64,000 nucleotides of DNA from Hofstenia miamia (lineage: Eukaryota; Xenacoelomorpha; Acoela; Hofsteniidae), in NCBI GenBank assembly GCA_900660155.1, contig CABFPE010000550.1, positions 442,724 to 506,723 on the forward strand, in the 5' to 3' direction. The notes under the pieces were generated by a model. It saw only the letters and a program-made list of their open reading frames with translations. It was not told the DNA's origin and made no database searches. Both the position numbers and the translations under genes were made by a program. Positions 45,300 through 56,189 of this stretch are shown here, piece after piece. Numbering within the stretch: the stretch's first letter is position 1; the number at the start of each line of letters is the position of its first letter.

Positions 45300-48200
45300 G
45301 ATTACACATGACTATGCAAGAGCTGATATTACATATCATGGTCACGTCCATATACATCAATTTCAAACTATCATAAGTATATTTCCAACAAAACACAATT
45401 TCATATGGAGAAATTGAAGCACAGAAATTCTGGTCGAAATCCCTAATTTTTACGCTAAATGTCTCCCTGAATAATTGAATTTTCAAAAACAACAAATTTC
45501 TAATTTATACAGTTAATAATAAAAAACTCAAAAAGTTATACTAAAATTTTAAAGATCTTTTCATTGTTGATCTGAATCTGTCTTTAGAATTCTTCTATGT
45601 GTTTTCAATTTTTTTTCACAAAGCATTTTATATTAGCTTTTGGAAACATTAATTTGAGAGTGCATTTCTTCAAAATTTATGTTGCTCAACAGATAAATGC
45701 TATTATTTAAAATATTTTGTAAAAAATATTAAAACTAGATTGCATGCCCATATTTTGAAGTGTTAAATATTATGCTAGCGTCTTTCAATTTTTTACATGA
45801 ACATTTAGTTACAGTATGCTAGAATAGCATAAAAGCATTGTGTAGACTGTTCTAAATGATTTAAATGTTGAATATGTAAACACATAGCGAATATCATTAT
45901 TGTTTGTATATATTTACACATTTTTTAATAGATCAAGTAATTTAATCCCACCCACTACAGTTTTAAATACATTACATTAGCGTTTATATAATCGTTTATG
46001 CTATAATGCACTGGTGGACTGACTGATTTGATCATGGGTCACACAGTGCGTTTTTGAACTTCAGCACTTCGCATTTTATAAAAATCAAGTGAAAATAGTT
46101 TTAAATTGACAGTGATTGAAAGCAAATAGAAGTTGGGAGGGACCGCTATATGGCCATCCTGTTTATTATACCACGTGCTGCTGTTCTTCGCATAAAGTTT
46201 ACTCAAGGGCTATTAACTCTGCACTCACGCATAATCATAGTAGTAAAAATATAGACAGAATGCACATATTTATTGTATTCAGCATTAATTTTGGTTTATG
46301 ATAAAAGCGTATAATAAGAATTATAATAAAAATCTATGCATAATGAAATTGAAAACCTAAATTAAATTATAGAATAACATGAGAAATTAATGCATAAACA
46401 TTGAAAATTTAAAAAATTTAAATATTTTTCAACACATTGTTTATATAAATGTATATAGTATTCATCACATTTTCTCACAGCTCATTTTTTCAATGCTTCA
46501 ACCACACCCCTGTTAATAGTTTTTATATATATATATTCAATACATATAGCTACCAAAATATTGCAGTTTCTATTGATGATAGCAAAAGTTTTTAAATTTG
46601 TTTTAGCCCATAACATAACATCCATTTGGACAAATATGTTTCCTACATAACGACCTTACTTACCGCGGCACTAGAATGAGAAAAATTATATAAAAACTAC
46701 ATGTAATGGGATTCGTAGAAGTTATTAATGTCAATATTTCTGAAAACTCTGAGTAGATGCAATTAAGATTTTAATGAAGGTATCCTAATTCAGATGGTAT
46801 ACGGCTAAAATAGTTAAATTATAATGATATTAACTTCATAATAAAAATTAATTATGAGATGTATGTATAAGTCGAACTTATTACGAGTTTCATGACTGTT
46901 TTGAAAAATATCCAAAAAATGTGGTAAATATCTTTAAATACATTGCTAAACTAAATATAGTAACTTTTCAGCATTATAGACTAGCATCGTGCAAATTTTT
47001 AAGTGAAATAAGCGTTCAATATATTTATATCTTACTCTTACAAAAATTCTCAAATATTTACAAGTCTATCTAAATCGGACTTACAAAATGTTTCATAAAT
47101 GCAGCAATCATGAACAAATTTGTTGCATACAAAATGACTTCTGCTGAGAGATGGAAGCGATACCCTCAATTGGTGACTATCACCGGTACGGTTCCGGCCA
47201 CCCTCTGACAAGTGACCGGTGTTGACCAGTGAATTGTTTCCTAAATAAATATTCACTTACTGTCGATTTCGCTTTTTTAAGTTTCGCTTATCACCGTTTG
47301 AGTTTCTGTGTTTTCGCTTATAGCGCTTATGAAATTTGTCTTTCTTATCTGCACTTTCACTTAGAATAGAATGGAACAGAAGAACATCTATACTTATCTA
47401 CGTATGCTTATATTGCGAGAAACAGCAATAAAAATACTGATCAGTGGCTTAGGACCCCTAGATTAAAACAAGATTGCCTCCTCAAGGAAAATAGTAAGTA
47501 GCTTATTGGAATATTGCTCTACACTTTTCTTAGGCCCTAAATTACATGTACGGGCTACGCCTCTGATACTGATGTACTCTCAAAATATTGTCAGAAATAT
47601 ATAGTTGCACAATGTAAAAAACCAAAACACATACTTAGATTACAGTGATTAATTAATTTATCATTAACGTTTTATCTACCGTGTGGAGTCATGAGTAAGT
47701 CCTCCTCTTTAGATGATCCCTTCAATGAGCATTATCTTATCTTTAATAGACTAGATTCGATTCATATTCAATTTAAAATTAATTTTACGATTATTGAGAT
47801 AACTTTAATAAGCTTTCACTTTTTTGTGAACTTAAGTTTGGAACATCTGAGGTTGGTTAGTTTGTATATTTTTTTATGATCGTTAAATTATATAAAGTGA
47901 AGCGAGTAGCATTACCAATCATGTTTCACATTGCTGTTACATTTGACCTGCGTTAGTATTGAATAATTTATAAGTACACATATACATATATCTAAATTTT
48001 TCTTGCTAAGGCCAAGCGTAATTTCTACTTTAGTAGTATGTATCAACTGACATTTGTGTTTGAATGTCTTTGCAACCGAAAATCTTTCAATTATATTTTG
48101 AGCGTCCCTTCCAATATTAGAAAAAAATACAAGGGCTTAAGTTGCTTTATTTGTATGAGGCCTCTCAAATTTCAAATGTAAATCCTATAGATTACACTTT

Positions 48201-48410
48201 CATTATTATAAACACTTCTGTGGAAATTTTTAAGAAGTTTTATAAAAAACAGAAGTCAAATTAATCTTTCAAAAAGCAAAACAACTCAATTTATAGTAAA
48301 TTATTGAGACATTCCAGAAAGTAAATTAAATTATTTTTCTAATTACAATACTGTAGATTGCTGAAATTATAAATTTTTTTCGAACTTTTTATTTTTATAG
48401 GAATTCCTCT
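45300..48410. other. AT-rich noncoding stretch
   Basis: No gene recognised. A more GC-rich island at 47130-47230 includes ACCGGTACGGTTCCGGCCACC and could be a repeat fragment, but no partner was seen in the window. A short TA run lies at about 46527-46537. Confidence 0.4.
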
Positions 48411-48427
48411 CCAACTTAGCAAAGTTT

Positions 48428-48590
48428 GGCCGGTAAACTGCTGGTAATTTTACCGGCCTTTTATGAAATTTAAAAGTGGTTGCAGGCCGGTAAATTGCCG
48501 GCCGACCGGTAGCCGGTTCCATTTTTATAGAGGTGGGCGCCGCCGTCAGCCGACTACTATTGGTGGCGCCGACCTTATAAGGTCAGACTT
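48428..48590. repeat. GC-rich inverted-repeat island, probable transposon end
   Basis: 48428-48458 is a perfect 10-bp inverted repeat (GGCCGGTAAA ... TTTACCGGCC). It is followed by GCAGGCCGGTAAATTGCCGG, GACCGGTAGCCGGTTCC, and then GGCGCC ... GGCGCC near 48537 and 48567. These strongly contrast with the AT-rich surroundings and look like hAT-type terminal or subterminal repeats, but no transposase or partner end was found. Confidence 0.45.
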
Positions 48591-48879
48591 AGGCAATCGC
48601 CTTGTAATACGGCCATTGTTTAGGTAATCGAACTTAATTTTTTTCCGTCATCTCTTATAATCACAGAGTTAGGTTTCAAAATTTACATGATGATTCTTAA
48701 TAGATGTCCTTTGGTATTAAATAGTGGTCTTGGCTTGTTTGCAAGTTTTCCCATTAAAAGCTTTGCTGAAATCAATGAATATGCAATATCGAGGTTCTTT
48801 GTGTGTCGTTGTTGCTTTTTACACGTATCTGAAAAACAGGAAATCGCTGGTTCCGTAGATTTGCCACGTTGATATGAGA

Positions 48880-49240
48880 ACTAAATTTCAGACAAGAATC
48901 GTTCTAGGCATTTTCTGAATATTTTGAAGCATACTTGTGATAGTGCAATCCCACGATATGAGCCACATTCCTCAGGGTTTGCTTTTCCTATGTACTGTAT
49001 TGTGATTGTTTCATGCCAATTTCTTGGTATTCTACCAGAAGACAAGAATTTGTTGAGAAAACGAGTTAGAAATGACATACTTCACTTAAAGAATTTCTTA
49101 GACTTTCATTCAAAATACCATCAGATCGACAGGCTTTCATTTGTTTACTTTCCTTTATTGCCACTACTATATCTTCCACTATCAAAGAAATTTATTCGCT
49201 GTCATTTCCAATTACAAAATATTCAATTTAGGATACGAGG
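48880..49240 (-). mobile_element. LINE reverse-transcriptase N-terminal relic
   Basis: On the minus strand, EDIVVAIKESKQMKACRSDG (about 49190-49130; the AI...K..KA.G.DG motif 0) leads to FLTRFLNKFLSSGRIPRNWH, then TIQYIGKANPEECGSYRGIA and LSQVCFKIFRKCLERFL (RT motif 1, as in I..YKGK.D...C.NYRGI.LL). There is a frame change between the first two blocks and the catalytic palm is missing. It is a different LINE lineage from those at 24.8-34.8 kb. Confidence 0.78.
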
Positions 49241-49321
49241 GGTTGGCACAGTGTTGTTAAGAAATGTTGCTCCTTTTTCGATCTCAAATTTTAATTTTTC
49301 CCAACATACTTGACGCCAAAC

Positions 49322-49600
49322 CAGAGTTGCCGTTGACATAGAAATTTCGCATCAAATCAACAGACGATTGCTGATTGATGTCAATGATATCAATTCAAAT
49401 CAACAGAAATTTTTTGTTGATATCAACAGTATTTTTTTGGTTACAGGATATTATTTAAGTACTTCTAAGAAATCCATTAACCTTACGCTACTCATGTGTG
49501 TAAGTGAGGTACTCAGTACATTAATAATTATCTAGGTAGGTACTTGTTTCAAAGTAATGTACCTCATGATTTTGTTATCGAAATATGTCATGCATGCACG
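49322..49600. repeat. Left arm of the dispersed repeat shared with 15829
   Basis: Begins CAGAGTTGCCGTTGACATAG and continues ATCAAATCAACAGACGATTG, AATTCAAATCAACAGAAATT, then TGTTGATATCAACAGTATT and CACTCATGTGTGTAA-type sequence, parallel to 15829-16045. Its right arm was not found. A mariner relic follows. Confidence 0.65.
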
Positions 49601-50430
49601 CTTGAAAGAGAGTTATCTATTGCATTCAAAACCAAAAAGAATGAACAGAAGAAGCGATTAATAGGGTGAAGAAATTTTTGGAAGGAACCCTCAACTGCTC
49701 TCTCAGAAAAGCTTCTCTGTAGATTTCACCCACCAAAACCACAATGTAGAGGATTGTCAGACATGACCTTCATTTCATTACACATCAATTCAATCCTTAA
49801 CTGATGTCCACAATGCAAAAGAAAGCACTTTTGTCAATGGATTCTTTAGCAACTACCAACATTGTCGATAAAATGCTTGGACTGACGAGAATTTTTTTTG
49901 CCTCCACCAAAAACCACACTGAAAAACGACAAGGTGGGGCCAATGAAAGTCTTCCAGCGAAATGTTTTCAAAAAAAATAGGAATAACGTTAAGATGATGT
50001 TCTTCGTTTCAATTATCAAAGGAATGATTCCAATTGTTCATACTTTCTGGGACGCGGAAGGAAATTTGTTTTCAGTTAGCGGCGATTCATGCAATAACTT
50101 ACTTTAGGACATCCTTTGGCCAAAACTGCGTCATTCAGCGACTCATTCTTGACTTAGGTGGATGCTCCATCACATTGAACAAATGCAACTCTGCAATTTC
50201 TCAATCAGAAGTTTGGCGGTCGAGTAATTAGCAGATTAACGGCAAATCCTTAGCCAGCACACAGTCCAAATCTCCTCCCTTTGGACTTCCATTGCTATTA
50301 AGTCTATTAAGTCTCTTGTGCAATGTACTATCCAAAAGGTGTGCAGGAATATTCTGAAGAGAGCTTCGTCTTGTTTTCAGGTTGGAAGAGGACATTTTCA
50401 ACAACTATTATAATAAATGTTTTAGAATTT
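49600..50430 (+). mobile_element. Mariner-like transposase relic
   Basis: Plus-strand frames give FHPPKPQCRGLSDMTFIS then QCKRKHFCQWILQQL (the HPYK.Q..Q.L...D...R..FC.W.L block), AWTDE (first catalytic Asp region, about 49880), PPPKTTLKNDKV and VKMMFFVSIIKGMIPIVHTF (the VMVW.GI equivalent), LNQKFGGRVISRLTANP, then PAHSPNLLPLDFHC (WPARSPDLTPLDFFLW, the third-Asp region) and a C-terminal GRGHFQQLL. Several frame changes. It belongs to the DUF4817-type mariner group, as does the element at 9471. Confidence 0.75.
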
Positions 50431-52490
50431 TAAGTGTTAATAATTCGCAATTAAAAAATGGCATCCCAGGTGGAGTTACTTACTACTTTACTAATTTACT
50501 AAATGCAGTTCCCATGAGTTTTTTTATTCCCCAAATGTCAAGCATACAAACTGTAAACTAATGGAGACACCTCGTGATATGCAAAAGGAATCATTGAAAT
50601 TTTACTTAAATTGGCATTAGTCTTATAGTCTAAAAATGGCACTTTACATCAAAAAGCCTATTTTGGAATGTTATCGACCTGTTTTAAATATTAAAGATGA
50701 AATTTGAAAAATATATTTGGAAAATCAATGTATACATTAAAAAATTCTCCATAAGTCCTAGCATCTGCTATGCTCTCATATAACTTCATGAAACTTAGTC
50801 CAATTCAACTCCCTGGGTTCACTTTCATTCTGTGCTTCCCCTCGAATTACTTGATTTTTCCGCACAGAAAATACACTTCAATTGGATTTGTAACTAATGA
50901 ATGGGGAGTCAAAATCACTTATATTCCAATGAATTATTCAATTCCATAACCCCAGAATAGTAACATTTTCCTATATTGTCAGCTATAAAATGGAAATACT
51001 GATTTATTTCATAAGTCATTCTTTGATAATTTGGTTGAGACATACTGTAAAACATTCTCTGTACAAAATTTGTCTAAAAAATTTAAAAACATCATTTCAT
51101 ATATGCCCTTGCTTCAAAAACCGAATATTTTTCCTCTGGACAGCAGCTACCCTAATATATGGTCAAGAATGTGATTTTTGCGCGGCTTCTTTTAGATGTG
51201 CCACTACTGACAAACCAAATTCATGAAGAAATATCGCACTTGGGCTTCAAATATTGTTTCTAGACCTACTTTTTAGTATACTACAATCTCAAGTTTATGG
51301 TTCTATCATACTTGCGTCTTTCGATAACTGCTCCTGCAGATTTCAGTTGCACAATGAAAAATGTAGTGATTTTTGCGAATGAAAAAAATGTGCTCAATTT
51401 AAAAGATTTAAAATATTCTACATTTCTTTCATTATTACCTATACATTTTCCCTAATATATCTCATTACAGACGAAATTTAAATTCTAAGTTTCGTAATAA
51501 TAAATTGGATTTGAAAGCCTTATCAAATTGATTGCTTGTCAATGAGCCCAAACGTTTTAAGCTCTGCTCGGATGGCTTTGATTTTCAATCAAAAGCAGAA
51601 CCTTTTAATTTTTGTAAAATTCTGCGCTCTCTCAGAATACTTTTACAGAGCTCTTCTGCCATTTAATAAATATTTAAAAATAAGACTATAAGAAACGTAT
51701 ATTCAATGAAACAATAAAAAAGGTCTGCAGGATCAGATTAACAGCGTTCAAACTATGGCTCTAAAATGGTGTAATTTAGCCTGGAAAGGGAAAAGCAGAA
51801 CAATAAACTAGCTATTTTTAAGCAAGGCTCTTCTTCGGTTGGATTGTATCCAATGGAGTGCTCTAGCTCGGCTCCGTTCTTTACAAACTCGGCTCGTTTA
51901 GAGTAATTTAAAATAGATTGGAAACTCCTACATTTCTGAGTTGATAAAAATGCTGATAGTTCAAGTATTTTTTACAATAACAACTGTTTTTTTCTGTTCC
52001 AGCAATCACAATGAAGATGAAACCTATTTTTAGCCATGACATTTAAGCTCTGCTTTGACATTTACTTGTCATGTTTCAAAGCATTTGTGCAAAAAGGTTA
52101 AGGTATACAAGCACTTAAAGAACAATTTTATGAACAACAAATCCAGCTTAATTGATTCTAAAAATTCTTTTCTTACAATCGAAAAAGAACATTCTTGTAT
52201 TTAATGCTCTTAAGCGCTCTTACAGAATTACAATTGAAAAACATTCACTTCTGAGAAAAAATAATGGAAATTTTAAAATATTAATTTTTTTCGAAATTTG
52301 AATATAGAACATATCGTGAAATTCACTAAATTGTTGATGTGTGGTTTTCTTTTCATTATAATAGAAAATAAGCCATCTCATTAGGACTTTGTAAACTTTA
52401 TATTTCAAAGCAACAACGTTCAGTTTTCTTGAATTTATTTTCCTATGTAGTTCTATTGTTAAGACATATATATTTCAATGAAAGGCTACA
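50431..52490. other. AT-rich noncoding stretch
   Basis: No gene recognised. Near 51530-51580 and 51860-51900, motifs such as CTTGTCAATGAG, GCTCTGCTCGG and AGCTCGGCTCC recall the ends of the hAT MITE at 19904-20255, possibly a diverged relative. Confidence 0.35.
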
Positions 52491-52521
52491 TAAATGCATT
52501 TCTTAAAATTGAATCCACTCT

Positions 52522-52556
52522 TTGACGCGTTTCGATCTTTTATTGATCATCGTCAG
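52522..52556 (-). ncRNA. Hammerhead-ribozyme-like motif at the Penelope end
   Basis: On the minus strand the sequence CTGACGATGATC, a short A-rich loop, GATCGAAACGCGTC carries the hammerhead core words CUGANGA and GAAA, separated by a self-complementary GATC/GATC stem with one bulged base. Penelope-like elements are known to carry hammerhead motifs in their terminal regions. Activity cannot be judged; the stem II helix is imperfect. Confidence 0.55.
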
Positions 52557-52907
52557 AATATTTTCCCAGAAAATTTTTTTACAAAACTATAAACTACACT
52601 TTATAATTAACTAAAATAATTTCTATATGATAAGATTTAAAATAAATGTAGTCTTTGAAATGTATTCATTTGCTTGTTCAGTATGTTGGTCCGTTCTAAT
52701 TTCTTTAAGTATAATGCTTCCCCTATTTTTGTATTGTTAGTTTTTATAATGATGGTAAAATTGTCTTTTTTAATTTCATGATGGTGTTGAAATATTTCAG
52801 TATTTAAATGTCCATTAATATGCTCTTTTATACGTTTCCCGAAATAACGGCTTGTTTCTCCAATGTACAATTTGTTACAATTGTCACATTGATATTTATA
52901 AACTATT

Positions 52908-53228
52908 GAAGAAACTAAGTCTTCGGGAATGTTGTCTTTGTTCTTAAAAAGATGTTCAGTTTTCAAAGTACTAAAAATTGGAATAAGTCTTGATCTTATG
53001 AGCTTTTTATTGATATTTACTAAGTTATTTGACAATTTCTTGATGTTGTTTTCTATATATGGAAGTNTGGAAGAAACTAAGTCTTCGGGAATGTTGTCTT
53101 TGTTCTTAAAAAGATGTTCAGTTTTCAAAGTACTAAAAATTGGAATAAGTCTTGATCTTATGAGCTTTTTATTGATATTTACTAAGTTATTTAACAATTT
53201 CTTGATATTGTTTTCTATATATGGAAGT
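52908..53228. repeat. Direct duplication around a single N (probable assembly artefact)
   Basis: 52908-53066 and 53070-53228 are near-identical 159-bp copies separated by the N at 53067, with about two differences near the end. Same signature as at 22448 and 33165. Confidence 0.9.
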
Positions 53229-54052
53229 TTCCAATATATTTTTTGCTTCTCTTGATCTTGCAATAATTGAGTTGTTAACTTTTTTTCTTAATCTTGAAAT
53301 ATTTGATTTGTTAACTTTGTTTTATTATCTTGTAATATTTGTTTATTGATAATTTTCTTAATTAATTTATGCGGATAACCATTGTTTTCAAAAACTGTGT
53401 ACAATGTGTCAAGTGCTGATGTTAGAACTTTGTAATCAGATGATATAGCATAAATTCTTTTGGTTCTGTCATAATAAGGTGTAAATGGTATGTATAACCC
53501 AGTGTTAGTGATTTTGAAGTGATAACTTGAAGAAAAAGTTGCATGATGATTTGAAATTTGAGTATCTAGAAATATTAGTTTGTTGTCAATTTGATTGTCC
53601 ATTGTAAATTGAACTTCAGTCATTTGATTGCTTAAATATTTTAAAAAATTATTTGCTTTATCTTGGTTACTAAACACAGCAAAAATATAATCAACATATC
53701 GTTTATAAAATAGAAAATCATGATTAGTAAAATTTCTTTCAATAATGTCGATTGCAAATTTAGGCCAGGCCATGGTTGGACCTAAGGGGGATCCCATAGA
53801 CATACCATCAATTTGATTATAAATGGAGTCATCAAAAAGAAAATAATTATCTAAGCATGCCATTCTCAAAAGTTCTTTTAAAGTATTCATTTCGATTTCG
53901 ATCTTTTCTTGAGGAATAATTGATATTAAATGTTCTATAGTCTTCTTAACAGGTATGTTAGTAAAAAGGCTTTTAACGTCGTAACTAACAATACATTTTT
54001 TTGAAATTGATTCCTTTTGTAAAAGGTGTTGAGTTCATCAATAAATTCAAAA

Positions 54053-54054
<2 letters not shown>

Positions 54055-54096
<42 letters not shown>
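54055..54096. repeat. TA microsatellite at the truncated Penelope end
   Basis: About 20 TA units directly abutting the 5'-truncated end of the Penelope-like element. A second, longer TA run lies at 54273-54321. Confidence 0.95.
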
Positions 54097-54099
<3 letters not shown>

Positions 54100-54269
54100 C
54101 ATCGTTGGAATACATGCAAGGCAGCTTGCTAATAGAACATAGCTAAAACTGTTTTCTATTTACAAGTATTTCATGGTCTTATATACAGTGTTTTATAAAC
54201 ATATTTACAAATAACAAGCTTGATTAGAAAACACTTTCTCTTGCCGATAAACAACCAGTACCCTATGCT

Positions 54270-54272
<3 letters not shown>

Positions 54273-54321
<49 letters not shown>
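54273..54321. repeat. TA microsatellite
   Basis: About 24 TA/AT units. The 175 bp between this and the run at 54055 holds no recognised feature. Confidence 0.95.
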
Positions 54322-54323
<2 letters not shown>

Positions 54324-55802
54324 TCAGAACCAAAGACAAATTCAAAAATTCAGTATGCAGCATATGCTGAATATCCACGTTCTACTAAAATAGTATATTT
54401 GTCTCAAATCTTTCAACCAAGATCTCAGGCAGGATATTCTAATGAAAGCATTTCAAGGATCAACAAGGTGAATTATCAATCCATTGATAAGCCGTCTAGA
54501 AAGATCAAAATTTTGCAAAGTAGATCCTAAAATAATTCAGTTTGAAATTTTCAAATATTTTAAAAGAGTATTATAGTTTTAATAAAAAATACTATCAATA
54601 TCGGAAACCTCAAAGGGGTCAATTCCACCATGTTTGCTTTGTGGATATGCCCCTTCTCCTGCTTTCACACTATAAGATGAAGTAGAATTTAATTACAAGG
54701 CGTTGCAAATAGCTTGAAAAATATCTCATACCTTATGCATTGAGATTAAATTAGGCTTATATTCTAGCAAATTTTTCCTGACTTCAATGAATATTCAACT
54801 CTTTAGAGCTAAAACATATGTGTTCATTAAATTTAGCAAAAAATTGAATCAGTTTCGATTTATTAATGAATCGTCTCCCCAAAGAAATTTGAGTCTTTCT
54901 AAGCAGTGAAGCAAAAATTATTAATAGGGAAATAATGTTTTCCATCAATAAATGCTATATTATGTTATCTTATACTATCTAAGAATAATGAAACTTGTTA
55001 TTCGACTTCATCAAGCGAATTGAATCTCCAACCTATTTTGAAAGCTATTATCAGATGGTGAAACGCCTCTCCTGAAACATAGATGCAGCTTAATGGTTTT
55101 CAACAATCATTTCGAAAATTCAATTTAGGAATGTTTATCCATGAATATCATATTGTTTGGCACCAATGATTTACCACGTTTTCAATAAGGTATCAAGTAC
55201 ATTTTATTGATAAAATTTGTATAATGTTAGGTAGCTAGGGATATCTTGTTGCTAATCAATTCTTCCAAGGATGTATTTTTAAAAGTTGTAGGGTGGTATA
55301 CTAAGTTAAAGACAAATTTACACTGCCAATAATTTTTGGATTTGAGTATTTATACATTCTAAATAAAAGATTGACACGCACTCAATTTATATTAGGCAAA
55401 ATATTTTGGACAACACATAGATGGTAAATTACTGTAGAATTTTAGAAAGAATATTTTTCAATGTAAAGATTATGCATATTTTGTTCCTCAAACCACAATT
55501 GTAACGAATATAATAATTTGATAGATTCTACGCTTTACAAATTCTGTCACAATCTAGTTGATGTAGAAAAGGTTAGGGTATTTGTGGGGCGGTGTTGATC
55601 TTGAGTGGATACCCATACCGTGAAAGTCTGCAAACAAATAGTTTCTAATTGGAAATGAGTTCACTAATAAATTTGCAACCTCTATTTTGTATGTATAATT
55701 CTAACAAAAAAGGTTGCATGCCTGTTAGATTCAGATTTATGTAAATTGAGATAAATTGTTTATTATTTGGTGAACTAGTAAATGTACATATATATATATA
55801 TA
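54322..55802. other. AT-rich noncoding stretch
   Basis: No coding segment, RNA gene or repeat recognised. Confidence 0.5.
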
Positions 55803-56015
55803 TACAGGGTGATTGGTAAGTAACGCCCGATTTTAATTTTTAGAAATTCAAGAGCTTTTTGAACGCTAACTTTTCACTTGATGTCGTCTGATCATTTGTT
55901 TTTGTTTAATACATTCTTTATTCTTAATATCATGCTTCTTTTACTTTTAAAAATCCGAAATTTAACCACTTGATATGAAATTAAAAGTCGGGCGTTACTT
56001 TCCAATCACCCTGTA
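55803..56015. mobile_element. Mariner-type MITE (213 bp) inside a TA run
   Basis: The left end TACAGGGTGATTGGTAAGTA (55803) and the reverse complement of the right end, TACAGGGTGATTGGAAAGTA (ending 56015), match at 19/20 and continue with AACGCCCGA on both sides. TA borders and the ACAGGGTG start are typical of mariner ends. No coding content. The flanking TA runs (55790-55803, 56016-56034) show it landed in a TA microsatellite. Confidence 0.9.
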
Positions 56016-56035
56016 TATACATATATATATATATA

Positions 56036-56187
56036 CCATTTCATGCTTAATCAATAGAATATTTGAATCATGCTCTAATTATAAATGTTTAACAGAAAGT
56101 TTGAATAAAATAACAGAGGATCTTAAAAATAATGGCTATCCACAAAAATTAATTCGCAAGATCATTGAAATTGTGTGTGTTACTCTG
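56036..56187 (+). mobile_element. Penelope-like retroelement fragment
   Basis: The plus-strand frame reads LTESLNKITEDLKNNGYPQK then LIRKIIE, parallel to the LTSALDTLYTVFENNGYPHK / LIKKIIN region of the element at 52500-54050 but in the opposite orientation. Only about 50 codons survive. It too begins at a TA microsatellite. Confidence 0.65.
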
Positions 56188-56189
56188 TG

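Larger units (their letters stand above)
52500..54050 (-). mobile_element. Penelope-like retroelement, broken
   Basis: A fossil Penelope-like element on the minus strand. The RT part (about 54045-53288) includes SYDVKSLFTNIPVKKTIEHL and DGMSMGSPLGPTMAWPKFA motifs, an ENNGYPHKLIKKII block, and then the GIY-YIG endonuclease domain (about 52900-52637: YQCDNCNKLYIGETSRYFGK then RIKEHINGHL). This domain pair defines Penelope-like elements. It is truncated at its 5' side next to a TA microsatellite (54055-54096), carries several breaks and looks dead. The single N at 53067 and its flanking duplication lie inside it. Confidence 0.88.

Noticed and set aside
47050-47256. 68-codon minus-strand frame with GGRNRTGDSHQLRVSL
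   Set aside because: This kind of peptide is often produced by translated repeats; no B-box or partner repeat was found, so neither a gene nor a SINE is called.
51530-52080. Second copy of the 19904 hAT MITE
   Set aside because: Shares CTTGTCAAYGAG and GCTCTGCTC words, but no convincing pair of ends or target duplication was found.
5560-54270. Similarity between about 5560-5640 and 54140-54200 (TTTCTATTTACAA ... TTATATACA)
   Set aside because: Short and AT-rich; it hinted at a shared terminal repeat but could not be extended or paired.
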